A DNA stretch of 64,000 bases from Diphasiastrum complanatum (GCA_029204225.1 CM055094.1:18105993-18169992), one strand, 5' to 3'. Counted from the stretch's first letter, positions 47,830 through 58,459 are shown. Notes: generated from the letters alone by a model not told the origin. Program-made: numbers and translations.

Positions 47830-49440
47830 ATGTCTTCAATGGGTTCATCCTTATTGGAACCAAGTGAAAGATTGACCACTTCAAATTATTCAATTTGGAA
47901 AATGAGTATGGAGTCCATCTTGATCCTTCAAGACGTGATGGACATAGTTCTTGGCCTTGAAGAAGAACCACAAGTTCTTCAAGAGGTTCAAAAATACAAA
48001 AAGAGAGCTAGGATGGCTCTCCACTACATTAAGATGAATGTCTCTAATGAGATATTGAGGGAGATAGGTACTTGTACAACAGCCAAAGAAGCTTGGGATT
48101 GTCTCAAGACTATCTATGAGGCTAAGAATACCTCTAGGCTTCTCACTCTTAGGAATCAAATCTTTCAAAGTAGCCAAAAGAGTGATGAGAGTGCATCTAG
48201 TTATGTTTTGAGAGTAAAAGATATTCATAGAGAGCTTGCTTGTATTGGTGATTCCATCAATCAAAATGAGCTAGTTCAACTCATTCTCAATGGCTTGAGA
48301 AGTGAATTTGATAATCTTGTCCAATCCTATGCCATTAAGGAGGAGCTACCAAGTTTGGAGGCTCTCCAAAGTGTGCTAATTTCAGAAGAATCAAGACAAG
48401 AGTACAAGCTCTTGAGGATGGACAAGCTTTCTCTCACTCATAATGATGGCAAAGCTCTCTTTTCCAAGGATAAGCACAAAGAGAGGAGCAAGAACCAACA
48501 TCAACAATCCTCAAGCAAGGACAAAGTCAAATCCAAAGACAAAGATGAGGAGGAAGATGATTCCTCTAATGCTTCATCATCCAAGCTCAAGAAGAAGAAG
48601 AAGATCAAGTGCTTTTACTGTGGCAAGAAAGGTCATTATGCCACCAATTGCTTCAAAAAGAAGAATCAACTCAAGCAAGCCAATATTACCAATGAGAAGG
48701 AAGACACTATTGCAAGTGATGGAGAGGGATCTCTTATGGTCTCTAGTTTCTCATCTACTCATTTCAAGAAGGACGGCCTATGGTATATTGATAGTGGAGC
48801 CTCTTCACATATGTGTAGCTCCAAGGACTCTTTCTCTTCTATTGCACCTTATGATGAAGTGAAGAAATCAATATACACTGCAAATGATTTTGAATGTCCT
48901 ATTGAAGGCATAGGGAACATTCCCTTGAAGCTTGAATCCTCTAAAGTTCTTTCTCTCTCTAGAGTTCTTTATGTACCTAAGCTTACCAAGAATCTTATTA
49001 GTGTTGGCCAATTGCTTGATAATGGCCTTGATGTAAAATTCAATGTTGATACTTGCACTATCAAGAAGAATGATGAGATACTTGCATTAGGATCTAGATT
49101 TGGTGGCATCTATAAACTAGATCCAAATGAGTATGTGAATGCTTGTAATGTTGCTCTTGTGAACAAGCTCTCTATGGAGGAATTATGGCATAGGAGGTTG
49201 GGACATCCCAACTACAAATCCATGCTCTCTATGATCAAAGAATCCAAAGCTATTGGCTTGCCAAAGTCATTCTCCAAGAAGATCAAGCCTTGTGAGACTT
49301 GTGCTATTGCTAAATCTCACAAAAAGCCATTTACAAGATCTTCTATCAAAATCAAGCATCCTTTGGAGTTAATCCACTCGGATGTGCATTTCTCATCAAC
49401 TACGCAAAGGAGGAGCCACTTGTTTTGTTACTTTCATTGA
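47830..49440 (+). CDS. Copia gag-protease-pre-integrase
   Basis: Start chosen at ATG 47830 (MSSMGSSLLEPSERL), the position equivalent to other gag starts; the frame is open 18 codons further upstream. Gag domain with RLTTSNYSIWKMSMESIL, gag core with ELPSLEALQSVLISEESRQ, a Lys-rich linker, zinc knuckle CFYCGKKGHYATNC, and aspartic protease YIDSGASSHM. Then LYVPKLTKNLISVGQLL and the pre-integrase domain LWHRRLGHPNYKSML with CETCAIAKSHKKPF. It ends with DVHFSSTT at the start of integrase, where a one-base-type frameshift moves the reading to the next frame. Confidence 0.9.
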   Translation: MSSMGSSLLEPSERLTTSNYSIWKMSMESILILQDVMDIVLGLEEEPQVLQEVQKYKKRARMALHYIKMNVSNEILREIGTCTTAKEAWDCLKTIYEAKNTSRLLTLRNQIFQSSQKSDESASSYVLRVKDIHRELACIGDSINQNELVQLILNGLRSEFDNLVQSYAIKEELPSLEALQSVLISEESRQEYKLLRMDKLSLTHNDGKALFSKDKHKERSKNQHQQSSSKDKVKSKDKDEEEDDSSNASSSKLKKKKKIKCFYCGKKGHYATNCFKKKNQLKQANITNEKEDTIASDGEGSLMVSSFSSTHFKKDGLWYIDSGASSHMCSSKDSFSSIAPYDEVKKSIYTANDFECPIEGIGNIPLKLESSKVLSLSRVLYVPKLTKNLISVGQLLDNGLDVKFNVDTCTIKKNDEILALGSRFGGIYKLDPNEYVNACNVALVNKLSMEELWHRRLGHPNYKSMLSMIKESKAIGLPKSFSKKIKPCETCAIAKSHKKPFTRSSIKIKHPLELIHSDVHFSSTTQRRSHLFCYFH

Positions 49441-51229
49441 TGATTACACAAGATTCACTTGGATATATCTTCTTGCTTCAAAATCTATGGTGTTTGATCA
49501 TTTCCTTATTTTCAAAGCTTATGTAGAGAAGCAATTCTCATTCAAGATTAAAGCTCTTAGAAGTGATGGAGGTGGTGAATATATCTCCAATAAATTTCAA
49601 GATTTTTGTGAGCTTGAAGGCATTAAAAGAGAGTTTTCTTGTGCCTACTCTCCATCTCAAAATGGAGTGGCCGAGAGAAAGAATAGATCTCTATGTGAAT
49701 GTGCAAAATCTATGAGAATTGAGGCATCTTTGCCCAAAGATTTTTGGGGAGAAGCCATTAATTGTGCAAATTATCTTTGCAATAGGCTCCCACATATAGC
49801 TCTTGGAGGAAAGTCACCATATGAAATCTTATTTTTGAAGAAGCCTAAGGTTGATCACCTTAGAGTTTTTGGATGCTTATGCTTTGTCCATATTCCCTTG
49901 GAAACAAGGAAGAAGGAAGATCCTAGTGCATGCAAAGGGATCATGGTTGGATACTCATCCACCAAGAAGGCCTATAGAGTCTTTATACTCTCTACTTCTC
50001 AAGTTATTGAAAGTAGAGATGCTGTATTTCATGAAGATCAACACTCATCATTTGAAGAGGCCGAGATCAAGAAATCTATGGATGCATCATCAATTATTGA
50101 TTTTGAAGACAATCATGATGTGATGGGGTCGAGATTTGAAGAAGACTCTCCTCAGATTTTTTCACCAAGAAGATCCATGAGAGATAGATCCGAGCCTAAG
50201 AGGCTCTCATATGTTGACAAAGGCAAACAAGTGGATCTTGATTCCACTAATTATGTTTTTTATGTCTCTCATGAAGAGCCAAAGAATGTACAAGAGGCAC
50301 TCAATACCAAGGAGTGGTATGATGCCATGAAGCAAGAGTATGATGCATTGATCACCAACAATACTTGGGAGCTTGTGGATCCTCCTTCCAACAAGCATGT
50401 GATTGGTTGCAAGTGGGTATTTCGGATCAAGTTCAATCATGATGGCACCATCAACAAGCATAAAGCAAGATTATGTGCCAAAGGATTTGCTCAAATCCAT
50501 GGTCTTGATTATGAGGAGACCTTTACACCCGTTGCAAAGATGGTGACAATAAGAATTCTTATTTCTCTTGCTTGTTTTTTCAAGTGGAAGGTGTTCCAAT
50601 TAGATGTATCCAATGCTTTTCTAAATGGTTATCTTGAGGAGGAGATCTATATGGAACAACCTCAAGGATTCATCAAGGATGAGTCCAAAGTGTGCTTGCT
50701 CTTCAAAAGTCTTTATGGACTCAAGCAAGCACCAAGATCATGGTATTCAAGACTTAACTCTTTTCTTATCTCACTAGGATTTACTCTTAGTGACTATGAT
50801 CCTTCCATGTATCTAAAGTTTGTTGATAGCAATATTGTCATTCTTCTAATTTATGTTGATGACATTATTCTTTGTGGAAGTTGTATCAAGCTAGTTGATG
50901 AAACCAAGCTAGCACTTGAATGTGAGTTTAAAATGCAAGATCTAGGAGAGATACATTACATCCTAGGCCTAGAAATTGATTTTTATGAAAATCATGTCTT
51001 TATATGCCAATCTAGATATGCTCACTCTATGTTGAAAAAATTCCATATGGAAAATTCTAAGAGCAAAGATACTCCAATGGAGCAAATTGTAAAAGATCCT
51101 AATAAAGGTAATGAAAGATCCTTTGAGGACATCACACTTTTTAGGAGTCTTGTAGGCTCCTTGATTTGGCTTACCATTACTAGGCCCGATCTTAGTTTTT
51201 GTGTGCACAAATTGAGTCAATTTATGTAA
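49382..51229 (+). CDS. Copia integrase and reverse transcriptase
   Basis: About 615 codons. The integrase core has its three acidic residues in TFIDDYTRFTWIYL, LRSDGGGEYISNKF and NGVAERKNRSLCE, followed by LRVFGCLCFVHIP. A linker with RRSMRDRSEPKRL follows. Reverse transcriptase has [68 protein letters not shown] and catalytic LIYVDDIILCG, then LVGSLIWLTITRPDLSFCV. A real polyprotein would enter from the preceding frame, so the listed start is only where this frame opens. It ends at TAA after LSQFM, where Gln is usual. Confidence 0.9.
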   Translation: MCISHQLRKGGATCFVTFIDDYTRFTWIYLLASKSMVFDHFLIFKAYVEKQFSFKIKALRSDGGGEYISNKFQDFCELEGIKREFSCAYSPSQNGVAERKNRSLCECAKSMRIEASLPKDFWGEAINCANYLCNRLPHIALGGKSPYEILFLKKPKVDHLRVFGCLCFVHIPLETRKKEDPSACKGIMVGYSSTKKAYRVFILSTSQVIESRDAVFHEDQHSSFEEAEIKKSMDASSIIDFEDNHDVMGSRFEEDSPQIFSPRRSMRDRSEPKRLSYVDKGKQVDLDSTNYVFYVSHEEPKNVQEALNTKEWYDAMKQEYDALITNNTWELVDPPSNKHVIGCKWVFRIKFNHDGTINKHKARLCAKGFAQIHGLDYEETFTPVAKMVTIRILISLACFFKWKVFQLDVSNAFLNGYLEEEIYMEQPQGFIKDESKVCLLFKSLYGLKQAPRSWYSRLNSFLISLGFTLSDYDPSMYLKFVDSNIVILLIYVDDIILCGSCIKLVDETKLALECEFKMQDLGEIHYILGLEIDFYENHVFICQSRYAHSMLKKFHMENSKSKDTPMEQIVKDPNKGNERSFEDITLFRSLVGSLIWLTITRPDLSFCVHKLSQFM

Positions 51230-51253
51230 GAACCTAAGATCCATCATTGGAAG

Positions 51254-51817
51254 ATGGCCAAGAGGATTCTAAGATATGTATCTTCATCTTGTGATTATGG
51301 TCTACTCTATAAAAGTGAAGATCTATCCATTATTGGCTACTCGGATTCGGACTTTGCAAGTGACAAGATGGATCGAAAGTCTATTAGTGCATACACTATC
51401 TTTCTTGGAGGCAATCTAATATCTTGGCTTTCCAAAAAGCAAGATACTATATCTCTCTCTTCATGTGAGGCCGAGTACTAAGCACTCACTACAACTACCA
51501 AAGAAGTGCTTTGGATCAAGAGGTTATTAATGGAACTAAAGTGCATCAAGGAGGATGATCTACCAATGATCAAGTGTGATAACATCTCGGCCCAAGCTCT
51601 TGCCAATAATCCCATATTTCATGCAAGAAGCAAGCACATAGAAGTGGCACACCATTTTGTGAGGGAAAAGCTTATTGGAGGAGAAATCTATTTGGAGCAT
51701 GTCAACTCGTCCTCTTGTATTGCCGATCTACTCACCAAGCCTTTGAGCGAAAGTGCTTTTATCAAGCATAGATCTAATCTTGGAGTTATATCAAGATCAA
51801 TGCTCAAATCTTCATAG
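51254..51817 (+). pseudogene. Copia RNase H
   Basis: Continues in the same frame after the TAA at 51227-51229: MAKRILRYVSSSCDYGLLY, GYSDSDFASDKMDRKSIS, ISWLSKKQDTISLSSCEAEY, then a second TAA (51479-51481). It continues EVLWIKRLLMELK, CDNISAQALANNPIFHARSK, HIEVAHHFVREKL and ADLLTKPLSE. This is the complete RNase H and C-terminal tail of Copia, with one internal nonsense codon at a position usually Gln (EAEYQAL). Confidence 0.9.
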
Positions 51818-51909
51818 ATAATTTTTTAGGAGTGTGAAGAATTGAAAAAGATTATCTATGTTAGATATAGTGGTCTTATGTTTTTTACATCAAGCATCTA
51901 GGTGAGGGA

Positions 51910-52536
51910 TGTTGATAGGAATAAATTTGGCCTAGATGGCAAATTATGCATTTCCACTTGTAATGCCACTATTGAGCCAAAATAAAGTAAGAGGCTAAAC
52001 ACTTGCTAATTAGAGTGTAGACAAGTGTAAAGTTTTTGTTTGATGAATTCCAAGAGGTCCAATAGGAAATTGAGGTGTGCTTGAATATAGTCCAATAGAA
52101 TTAAGAGGTGCATAGATCAATGATCCAATAGGATCAAGAGGTGACAAAATGTGGTCCAATCATAGTTAAGCATAGTGGTAGCTCGTGGACCTACTAGTAT
52201 CATTGTACTTCTCATTTTGAAGTCAATTGATTTAGTGATTTCATGGATTTTGTGAGTTATTGGATTTCTAGCTTTCTCTCTCTACCCGAGAGCTCTTGAT
52301 GCATTTTCTCTCTCTACCCGAGGAGAGCAGCTTGTTTTTACTTAGATTATTTTTTGAATACTTCCCACATGTGTGAGTGAGAGTTGGAAGTGATTGACTG
52401 CATGTAGTAGTGTGTTTTTGCCATAGAATTCAAGATTGATCTTGAATCTCAATCTAGTCTTGATCTTGGTGCATCTACACACCTTAAGAGATCACAAGTA
52501 CATGTAGTGGACAGTCCACACGTGTGAAATTCAACA
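51910..52536 (+). mobile_element. 3' LTR of the second Copia
   Basis: It starts TGTTGATAGG and ends AAATTCAACA; TGTTGA and TCAACA are inverse complements. It is 627 bases and is preceded by the purine-rich GGTGAGGGA. Inside are four diverged copies of a TCCAATAG/TCCAATC…AAGAGGT unit (52040-52170) and a direct repeat of CTCTCTCTACCCGAG (52274 and 52307), likely promoter-region subrepeats. A CCACACGTGTGAAAT block lies just before the end. Confidence 0.9.
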
Positions 52537-52659
52537 AATGAGTGTCTGGTATTGAAGCAAAGGCTGATAACGAGATATTCCCATTTGTGTATTGCTAAAA
52601 TTCATGATACGAGTTATTGCCCATTTAATCCAAAATTATCAAATTTTAGAATGTCAATA
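52537..52659. other. spacer
   Basis: Starts AATGA, the expected target-duplication position of the Copia LTR. Nothing else recognised. Confidence 0.4.
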
Positions 52660-52770
52660 TATGTCTTCTTGTTGAGATTGTGGATCTGGACATAGCTACA
52701 AAGATTATCCTACAAGGCCGAATGTACTGAAACCCAATGCTCCAGTGAATTTGATATCCATAAATAAAAA
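52660..52770 (+). pseudogene. Gypsy gag zinc-knuckle relic
   Basis: A short plus-strand piece reads DCGSGHSYKDYPTRPN, matching the knuckle CGYGHCYKDCPARS of the Gypsy element on the opposite strand at 44670-44720. Two of the metal-binding cysteines are already lost. It is isolated. Confidence 0.5.
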
Positions 52771-52783
52771 ATAATTCTATACC

Positions 52784-53330
52784 CTCAAATGGAAGTCCAG
52801 ACAACATTCTTGAATTGGGTGATAGATGAAAACATTTAGGGTAAGAAGCACATGGTATGCAAACTCCATAAGGCTTTGTATGGACTCAAATAGTCACCAA
52901 GAGCTTAGTCTAAAAGTATCGCCATATTCTTGATTCAAAATGACTTTACTCCTAGCGTGATTGATTGCAATGTCTGCTATATAGCAGTTGGCAATTATGT
53001 TATCAAAATTACATTATATGTTGATGGTTCTTTACTTTCAATAATGACCTCAAGCTGATAAAAGATGCCTAGAGAATGTTGTCACATGAATTTGAGATGA
53101 CTTACCTTGGAGAGGCACATTTCTACCTAGAAATTCAAATCCATAGAGATAGGGCAAAGAAACTAATCTATATTAGTCAACAAAGGCACATATACAATAT
53201 TTTTCACAAGTACAATTTTTTGGATTGCAAGCCTATAAATTTTTCTACGAATCTAAAATTAAAGATGTCAAAAGAGCAATGTCCTCAGATCGACGTAGAA
53301 AAAGTGCGTTCCCTTATCATTAAGTGATAG
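52784..53330 (+). pseudogene. Copia reverse transcriptase relic
   Basis: Recognisable pieces: KLHKALYGLK-SPRA, VIKITLYVDGSLLS (catalytic YVDD changed to YVDG), EFEMTYLGEAHFYLEIQI and IYISQQRHIYNIFHKYNF, then DCKPINFSTNLKLKMS. Frames are broken in several places and there is no RNase H after it. Confidence 0.75.
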
Positions 53331-53547
53331 GTTATCTAATGTTTTGAGCACTTTCTTGCCTTGTCCTTTGATTGTAGCAAACTTAAAGCAATCAATGTGC
53401 AACTATCATGTTAATTCTGTTGCCAATAACTTTATATCGCATGGTATTTCTATCTGTATTTCTACCCAAAGCCCATTGGTTAAACTTTGGCAAGCTTATG
53501 ACTTCCAACCAAAGTACGAGTCTGCAAACTGTGGTTAACTTTTAACT

Positions 53548-53646
53548 TCATGTCAACAGCTTTGAAGATTTTCCGTGCTGATTGAGATTCTTGGTGAGCA
53601 GTCTCAAATTTTGCTTCAACAGGTACTTTCCATCAATAAAATGAAC
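53548..53646 (-). other. possible last exon of an unknown gene
   Basis: After an acceptor-like GGTTTCACAG there are 32 open codons to TGA: VHFIDGKYLLKQNLRLL… ending KSSKLLT. The amphipathic, basic composition looks like a real protein end. A good donor (CTAAAA|GTAAGT) lies upstream near 53813, after the open stretch DWMILIDSMDHALSK. I recognise no family and the phase of the two pieces is not proven. Confidence 0.28.
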
Positions 53647-54216
53647 CTGTGAAACCATAAGAAAAGCACACTGTATGAAATCAGGTACATCTAGAACCTT
53701 CCCATCCAAAACAATTTATTAGGAGCTGAACAATTGAACCAACCTAAAATGAGAAAACCGGAATACTGATTTGTGTTCTGGAGCTCTCTTGTGGCAATAA
53801 TGAACTTACTTTTAGAAAGAGCATGATCCATGGAGTCGATCAAAATCATCCAATCAACAAACGAAGTGCTTGAATCAAGTTTTCACTTGCAAAATGAAAG
53901 GCCTTCCAAGCTACCAGGGATTTATCTAAAGTGATCTCGTCCTTCTCTTCAAGTTACTATATCCCTTACTTGAACTTATCAAGGGATTGAAAGGTACAGT
54001 GGAAAAGGGTTCATTGTTTCTTCCATTTGTCTGTATTCACTTTCATAGTTGCTGGTCTATTTCATCTTGTTAGCAATGAGCTTGTCATCTCATTCTAAAT
54101 ATTTGAGAAGTTTACTCTGGTCATTTCTATATGATTGCAGTGGGCCCTGCTTGTGTCTGCCCGAAGGATGACAGTTGACAATACAAGCTAACAAAAGCCA
54201 ATCTGTTGTCAATTGC

Positions 54217-54267
<51 letters not shown>

Positions 54268-54725
54268 GAGAGAGATGCACACACAAAAAGAATCACTTGT
54301 CTGTTGCAAAAACGACCATGTACATAATTCAACAGGTCACAGCAGCGAAAAAATCATGTGACAAGCTTCGAAATAATTAAATATCTCTTGGGTCAACAAT
54401 CAATTGATCCTTTTGAGAGCTGAAAAGTGCCGCACAGTCAAACTATATTCTTTGTGGACAAGTGCACCATGAATTTATTCGTTGTGTCAAAAAGAAACCT
54501 TATAAATTGGGGATCAGCAAGATTATGGATTTAATAAAGGCAGCTAGGAGAACTTGCAGCACAGCTGCAATAAGCTAATGAAATAGAAAGATGAATTGCC
54601 TACTACTTTACATTAACAACCTTCCAGAAGGAAAACCTTCCGTTGGGCAAGAAAAACAACTAAACAGAAGACTAGTTATCTATCATTGGCAGTATGTAGG
54701 CCCTCCACTTAAGGACAACATCATG
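53647..54725. other. between exon-like remnant and golgin gene; 3' flank of golgin
   Basis: It holds the interrupted (GA)n tract and presumably the 3' untranslated region of the leftward golgin gene. A minus-strand AATAAA (complement of TTTATT near 54474-54479), about 250 bases after the stop, is a plausible polyadenylation signal. 53700-53990 may contain further exon pieces of the unknown gene at 53548. Confidence 0.4.
54217..54275. repeat. interrupted (GA)n microsatellite
   Basis: About 59 bases of AG/GA with interruptions (GCGAG, GGGAG). Confidence 0.95.
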
Positions 54726-56214
54726 TTAAGATCTTGACGCAAATTTGCCATGGCCAAAGTTAGCTCGAGAAGGAAGAGACGATGAGGTCAAAGGAACAGT
54801 TGAAAATTCTGCTCCCATGATATCTCCTCGCTCGTTCTTTGAAACAACCCCATTTTCTGCTCCTTGCAAACTTGTGCTCGTGGTGGCGATGTAATTTTGG
54901 TAGCCATCTTGTGGTGAGGGTGGTGCTGTTGGAAACTGATCACTGGGCTTCTGGTTCACTGAGCTATGAAAATTTAGCTGTGGTATGTTTTTTCTGCCTG
55001 AAAAAATTTCATCATGATAATTTGAATTAGCCTGCACAGACATGGAATCATGGCCCAATCCGCTGGTTTCTGAAACAGGCTTCGTATCCAATTCAGCTCT
55101 TTCTCTCCTATCCCTTTCTTCAGATTCCTTGAGCAGAAAATCAATCCAAAGATCTGCAAAGGACTGCAAAAACGCTAACCGGCTCAATCTTCACATTGTT
55201 TTTGAGTTGTTTTTGAGGCAAACACTTAAGAAAGAAAAAACAGAACTGAAATAAAATCTAAAATACTATCAGTTGTTTAAGGCTTTTTACAAAGTAGATT
55301 CTTGCTAATTCTTCAGACACCAAACAATGCTACATAAACATACAGAATAGTCCCTTAAACATACCTGATTTTCTGCAGCAACAAAGGAAGTATTTGGAAC
55401 TCCGCTTCCCAAAAGTCCACCAACAAAGCGACCTGGAATGCCTAACACACTTCTGACAACTCCAGTTTTACCAGCATTGTCATGTGCAAGCCCCACTCTT
55501 TGCTTATCCTCCTCCGAAAATCCCAACATGCGTGCCATAAGGTCCAACACCTGGATAAATGCGGTTAGATACATGTCGTGCAATTTCAACATTGCAAGCA
55601 TTTCCATAACTAAGCCTATTATATCCATTGCATATGACTTAGTATCATTTAGATAGCTTGCTTACAAAATGCTTTCATGAATGCATATCATGGGGTCTAA
55701 AAGACTCCGAAGTTGACAAGCTCATGTGCTGAGATCTCTTACTGGGTATAGCCTAGGGAAGGTTTGTCCCTCCTGCTACCCACCCAAGAAGATTAAAAAA
55801 TGGCTTGCTTCTTTTGTAGATTTAATACATGAATGGTAGAATTGATACGGGCAAAATACGGTATGCTTTGAGAAAAAGGCATTGGAAAAAACTCTTTCGT
55901 TTATCACTAGCCCCTGTATCTATGATAGTGCAGGTAAGATGAGATGTGGCTTTTCAGGATCAAAATGAGTATTTCCACAAAATAATGGTCATTATGGAAA
56001 CTAAATTCAATGCACAAAAGCAGTAGATGTTCAAGGAAGTATATAAAGAAGTGACTACAATAAGGTCACTGGAAGAATTGAACAAAACTTTTACATCAAT
56101 CTATAGTTCAGAAAAATTCAACATCAGAATTTAAGTAGTGAATTGAGGCAGAGGTGAACCTCATGGCTGTGCTTTCGTTGAAAGTATGTCACAAGAAGTT
56201 TTATGACGATCCTT
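54726..56214 (-). CDS. golgin candidate 3/4-like protein (GRAB-domain golgin), last three exons
   Basis: Exons read leftward: 56160-56214 (starts in phase after two bases from an exon outside the window), 55365-55550 and 54726-55163, with GT/AG borders and consistent phases. The translation gives RIVIKLLVTYFQRKHSHE | VLDLMARMLGFSEEDKQRVG…GIPGRFVGGLLG…AENQ | SFADLWIDFLLKESEERDRR, a variable tail, and EFSTVPLTSS near the end. These blocks are hallmarks of Arabidopsis golgin candidates GC3/GDAP1 and GC4, coiled-coil tethers that bind the Golgi through an ARF1-dependent GRIP-related (GRAB) domain near the C-terminus. Only about 225 residues are present; the coiled-coil part must lie to the right. 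The intron before 56214 is over 7.8 kb and holds a LINE, a Copia LTR and a Gypsy element. The donor after 56160 (GAG|GTTCAC) is weak but conserved coding resumes exactly in phase. Confidence 0.88.
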
Positions 56215-56501
56215 CTGCAACCACACTCAACAGGCCACCAAGTGCTTGGATTAACAAGGGCTTCAATGATAAAACTGTTAAGAATTAGATTGAATCTGAT
56301 GTTTTTATGTAAGCTCAAAATGCAGTACTATACAGTTAAATTAGATTTGAAGTTTAACTAATTTACTGTATTTTCTATAGTAACCAAGACTTGACCCGCA
56401 ATCGATATATATTCGGGCACTCGTCCCGTAATTGGCTACTTGGACTAGCCAAGTAGCCACATGTAAGAACATTAGATGTACAATGTCATTTACAGCAATT
56501 G

Positions 56502-57144
56502 CTATACTTGGGGGCATGTCTCGAGGTTGGTGTTGAACACCAAGACCTTAGTCTTACCAATGTTCACCATCAAACCCCATGTCTGGCAAAAAGTATATAA
56601 AGCATCAAGGTGTTGTTGAAGCCCAGATGGTGATCTCGATAGAAATATCATGTAATACGCATATAGTAGAATAGGGATAATCATATCTGCTAACGGACAA
56701 CCATCTCCACGCTCTTCCCTAATAATCAGCTCAAGATCATCAATATGCAGAGCAAAGAGAGTAGGGGACAAAGGACATCCCTGCTTAACTCCCACTATAC
56801 TATGAATGAACATCCATCACCATCTCAAAAACGAGCCAGCACTCTCTCATACAATGTGATGATAGCAGCAATGATCTCCAGAGAAAAGCCAAGCGATGCT
56901 GGGCGCTGGAGTAAAAGGTGTCTCGGAACATAATCAAAGGCTTTGCGGAAATCCACAAAGCAACAATAAACCCTCTGCTTCTTGAACTTAGCCTCCTCAA
57001 TAATGCATCTCAAGATGAATATCTGGTCAGCCGTGGAGTAGCCAGCGCGAAAACCTGTCTATCCCATAGCATGTAACCCCTCTGTCTTTGCTCGTGAGCT
57101 GACAATAGACTGCAAAACGGATCCATATAGCTTGGCCATAGTAT
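56502..57144 (-). pseudogene. LINE (non-LTR) reverse transcriptase fragment
   Basis: Read leftward: MAKLYGSVLQSIVSSR, GFRAGYSTADQIFILR, RVYCCFVDFRKAFDYVPR, then GVKQGCPLSPTLFALHIDDL, and LLYAYYMIFLS where the catalytic box should be YADD. It ends ALYTFCQTWGLMVN and GKTKVLVFN. It is the middle of a plant LINE reverse transcriptase with frame breaks near 56815 and 57060. The left end is undefined (near 56500); the right end is cut by the Copia LTR at 57145. It lies within the golgin intron, in the same orientation as the gene. Confidence 0.88.
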
Positions 57145-57326
57145 TGTTGGAATATCAATCCACACTCTAGAGAGAACTATCAAACAGGGCATTTTGCTCA
57201 GTGGTAGAGCATCCCATCCGGTATGAGGGAGGTCCATTGCGTTGATACCATGTAGGAAAGCAAGAGTCAAGTCACCAAGATCTAGTTATCAATCAATCTC
57301 CACAGAAAACAAGAGAGAAGAGGCTG

Positions 57327-57768
57327 AGTTATGGACTCGGCTCATTACATTCGCCGCGTCCATTTACATTTACTTTACTTTATGCATAAGCAGGCCTTGG
57401 GCCCTTTTTTATTCATTAGTGACACTTAGACTATATGGTTGGCCTTTGGCCTTATTATTCATTATTAGGCCATTTGGACATATTTTTGGAGAGTGGGGGC
57501 CTTCTTGGAGGGCGCACTATTTTCCCTCCCAGTTGGGCCCTAGCCACTGGAAGCTTCCTTTTAGGGCTTCCTCTTGGCCTGTAAGTAGGGAAACTATGTC
57601 ATTTGTTATTCAGTTGATGATATTGATCTCTTTTTAGCCTCCTTAATCTCTCTCTTTCTTGCTTTCTAGGGTTAAGTCTTGCTTATGTGCTGCTTTCATA
57701 GCTTAAGTCTTGCTTATGTGCTGCTTTCATAGCTTAGCTCTAGATCAGCTGTGGCTCTATTCATAACT
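57327..57768 (+). mobile_element. 5' LTR of the chromovirus
   Basis: 442 bases, starting AGTTATGGACTC and ending ATTCATAACT. The ends are inverse complements (AGTTATG/CATAACT) but are AG…CT, not the usual TG…CA. The boundary is fixed by the target duplication on the left and the primer site on the right. Confidence 0.85.
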
Positions 57769-57780
57769 TGGTATCAGAGC
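57769..57780 (+). other. primer-binding site of the chromovirus
   Basis: TGGTATCAGAGC, initiator tRNA-Met type, with no spacer after the LTR. Confidence 0.88.
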
Positions 57781-58459
57781 ACTTTCCTGATTGCTGAATT
57801 TCAAATCTGATTTTTTGTTTGGGTGCCCATTTTCCTTGCTGATTTTTCTCTCTTTGCTGAGGGCTTTCGTCTCTTTGCTTCAGCAACATTCAGCACAGTT
57901 TGGAGGAGGACCAGCTCCCATCAGAGCATTTTCCTTGGCGGAGCTTTAGCAGATAGTTAGCGGAAGTACTTCCGCTAAATTTGGCGGCCAGAAAAAAAAA
58001 AAATGGGCAAATTATTTCCGGCGCCCAAGTTCCAACCCTCCATCACCCATTTCCAGCTTGTTTGCAGGCTCTCTAGCGCCCAATTCCCTCATCTCTTTCG
58101 TCCGTTCCTCCTTCCATATTCAGCCCTCTGTTCACTTTTGTTTGCAGGCTGTCCAGCCGCTTCATACCTGTCACTTTCGTCCGTTTTTGTCTCTGTTTGC
58201 AGCCATTTTTCACACCTTGTTTGCAGGCTGTCCATCGCCCATCAACCAGATTTCACAAAATTTCGACTCCGTTTGATATTCCAATTTGTCACTTGCCTCC
58301 TGGCTGTCCAGCGCAGTTTTACAGCCTTCATTTTCACTTTTTTCATTTGCTGATTGTTGTCCTTTCTTAGTTGTCATAATAGTGGTTTTAATAGACTAAT
58401 TTGGGGTGACGACAAGAGTCCGCTCTCTCAAGTTTTCGTCTATTCCTTCCACTATCATT

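Larger units (their letters stand above)
47830..51817 (+). mobile_element. nearly complete Copia polyprotein region (gag to RNase H)
   Basis: All domains of a Copia polyprotein occur in order, with the 3' LTR at 51910-52536. Only three lesions are visible: one frameshift where the two long frames overlap (49382-49440) and two in-frame TAA codons (51227-51229, 51479-51481). The 5' LTR and primer site are missing because the first Copia is fused upstream. It is the same family as the reverse-strand copy at 14757-19320. Confidence 0.9.

Noticed and set aside
57187..57250. tRNA-like piece: GCTCAGTGGTAGAGC (D-arm like) followed by GTTGATACCA
   Set aside because: It lacks a proper T-arm/B-box and is about 10 bases too short. 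It lies inside a Copia LTR whose ends (TGTTAGAA…TTCCAACA) are clear, so it is LTR sequence.
57239..57253. Apparent Copia primer site (TGGTATCAACGC on the minus strand) suggesting a tandem LTR-internal-LTR array
   Set aside because: The LTR continues past it to the inverse-complementary end at 57145, so the match is internal to the LTR.
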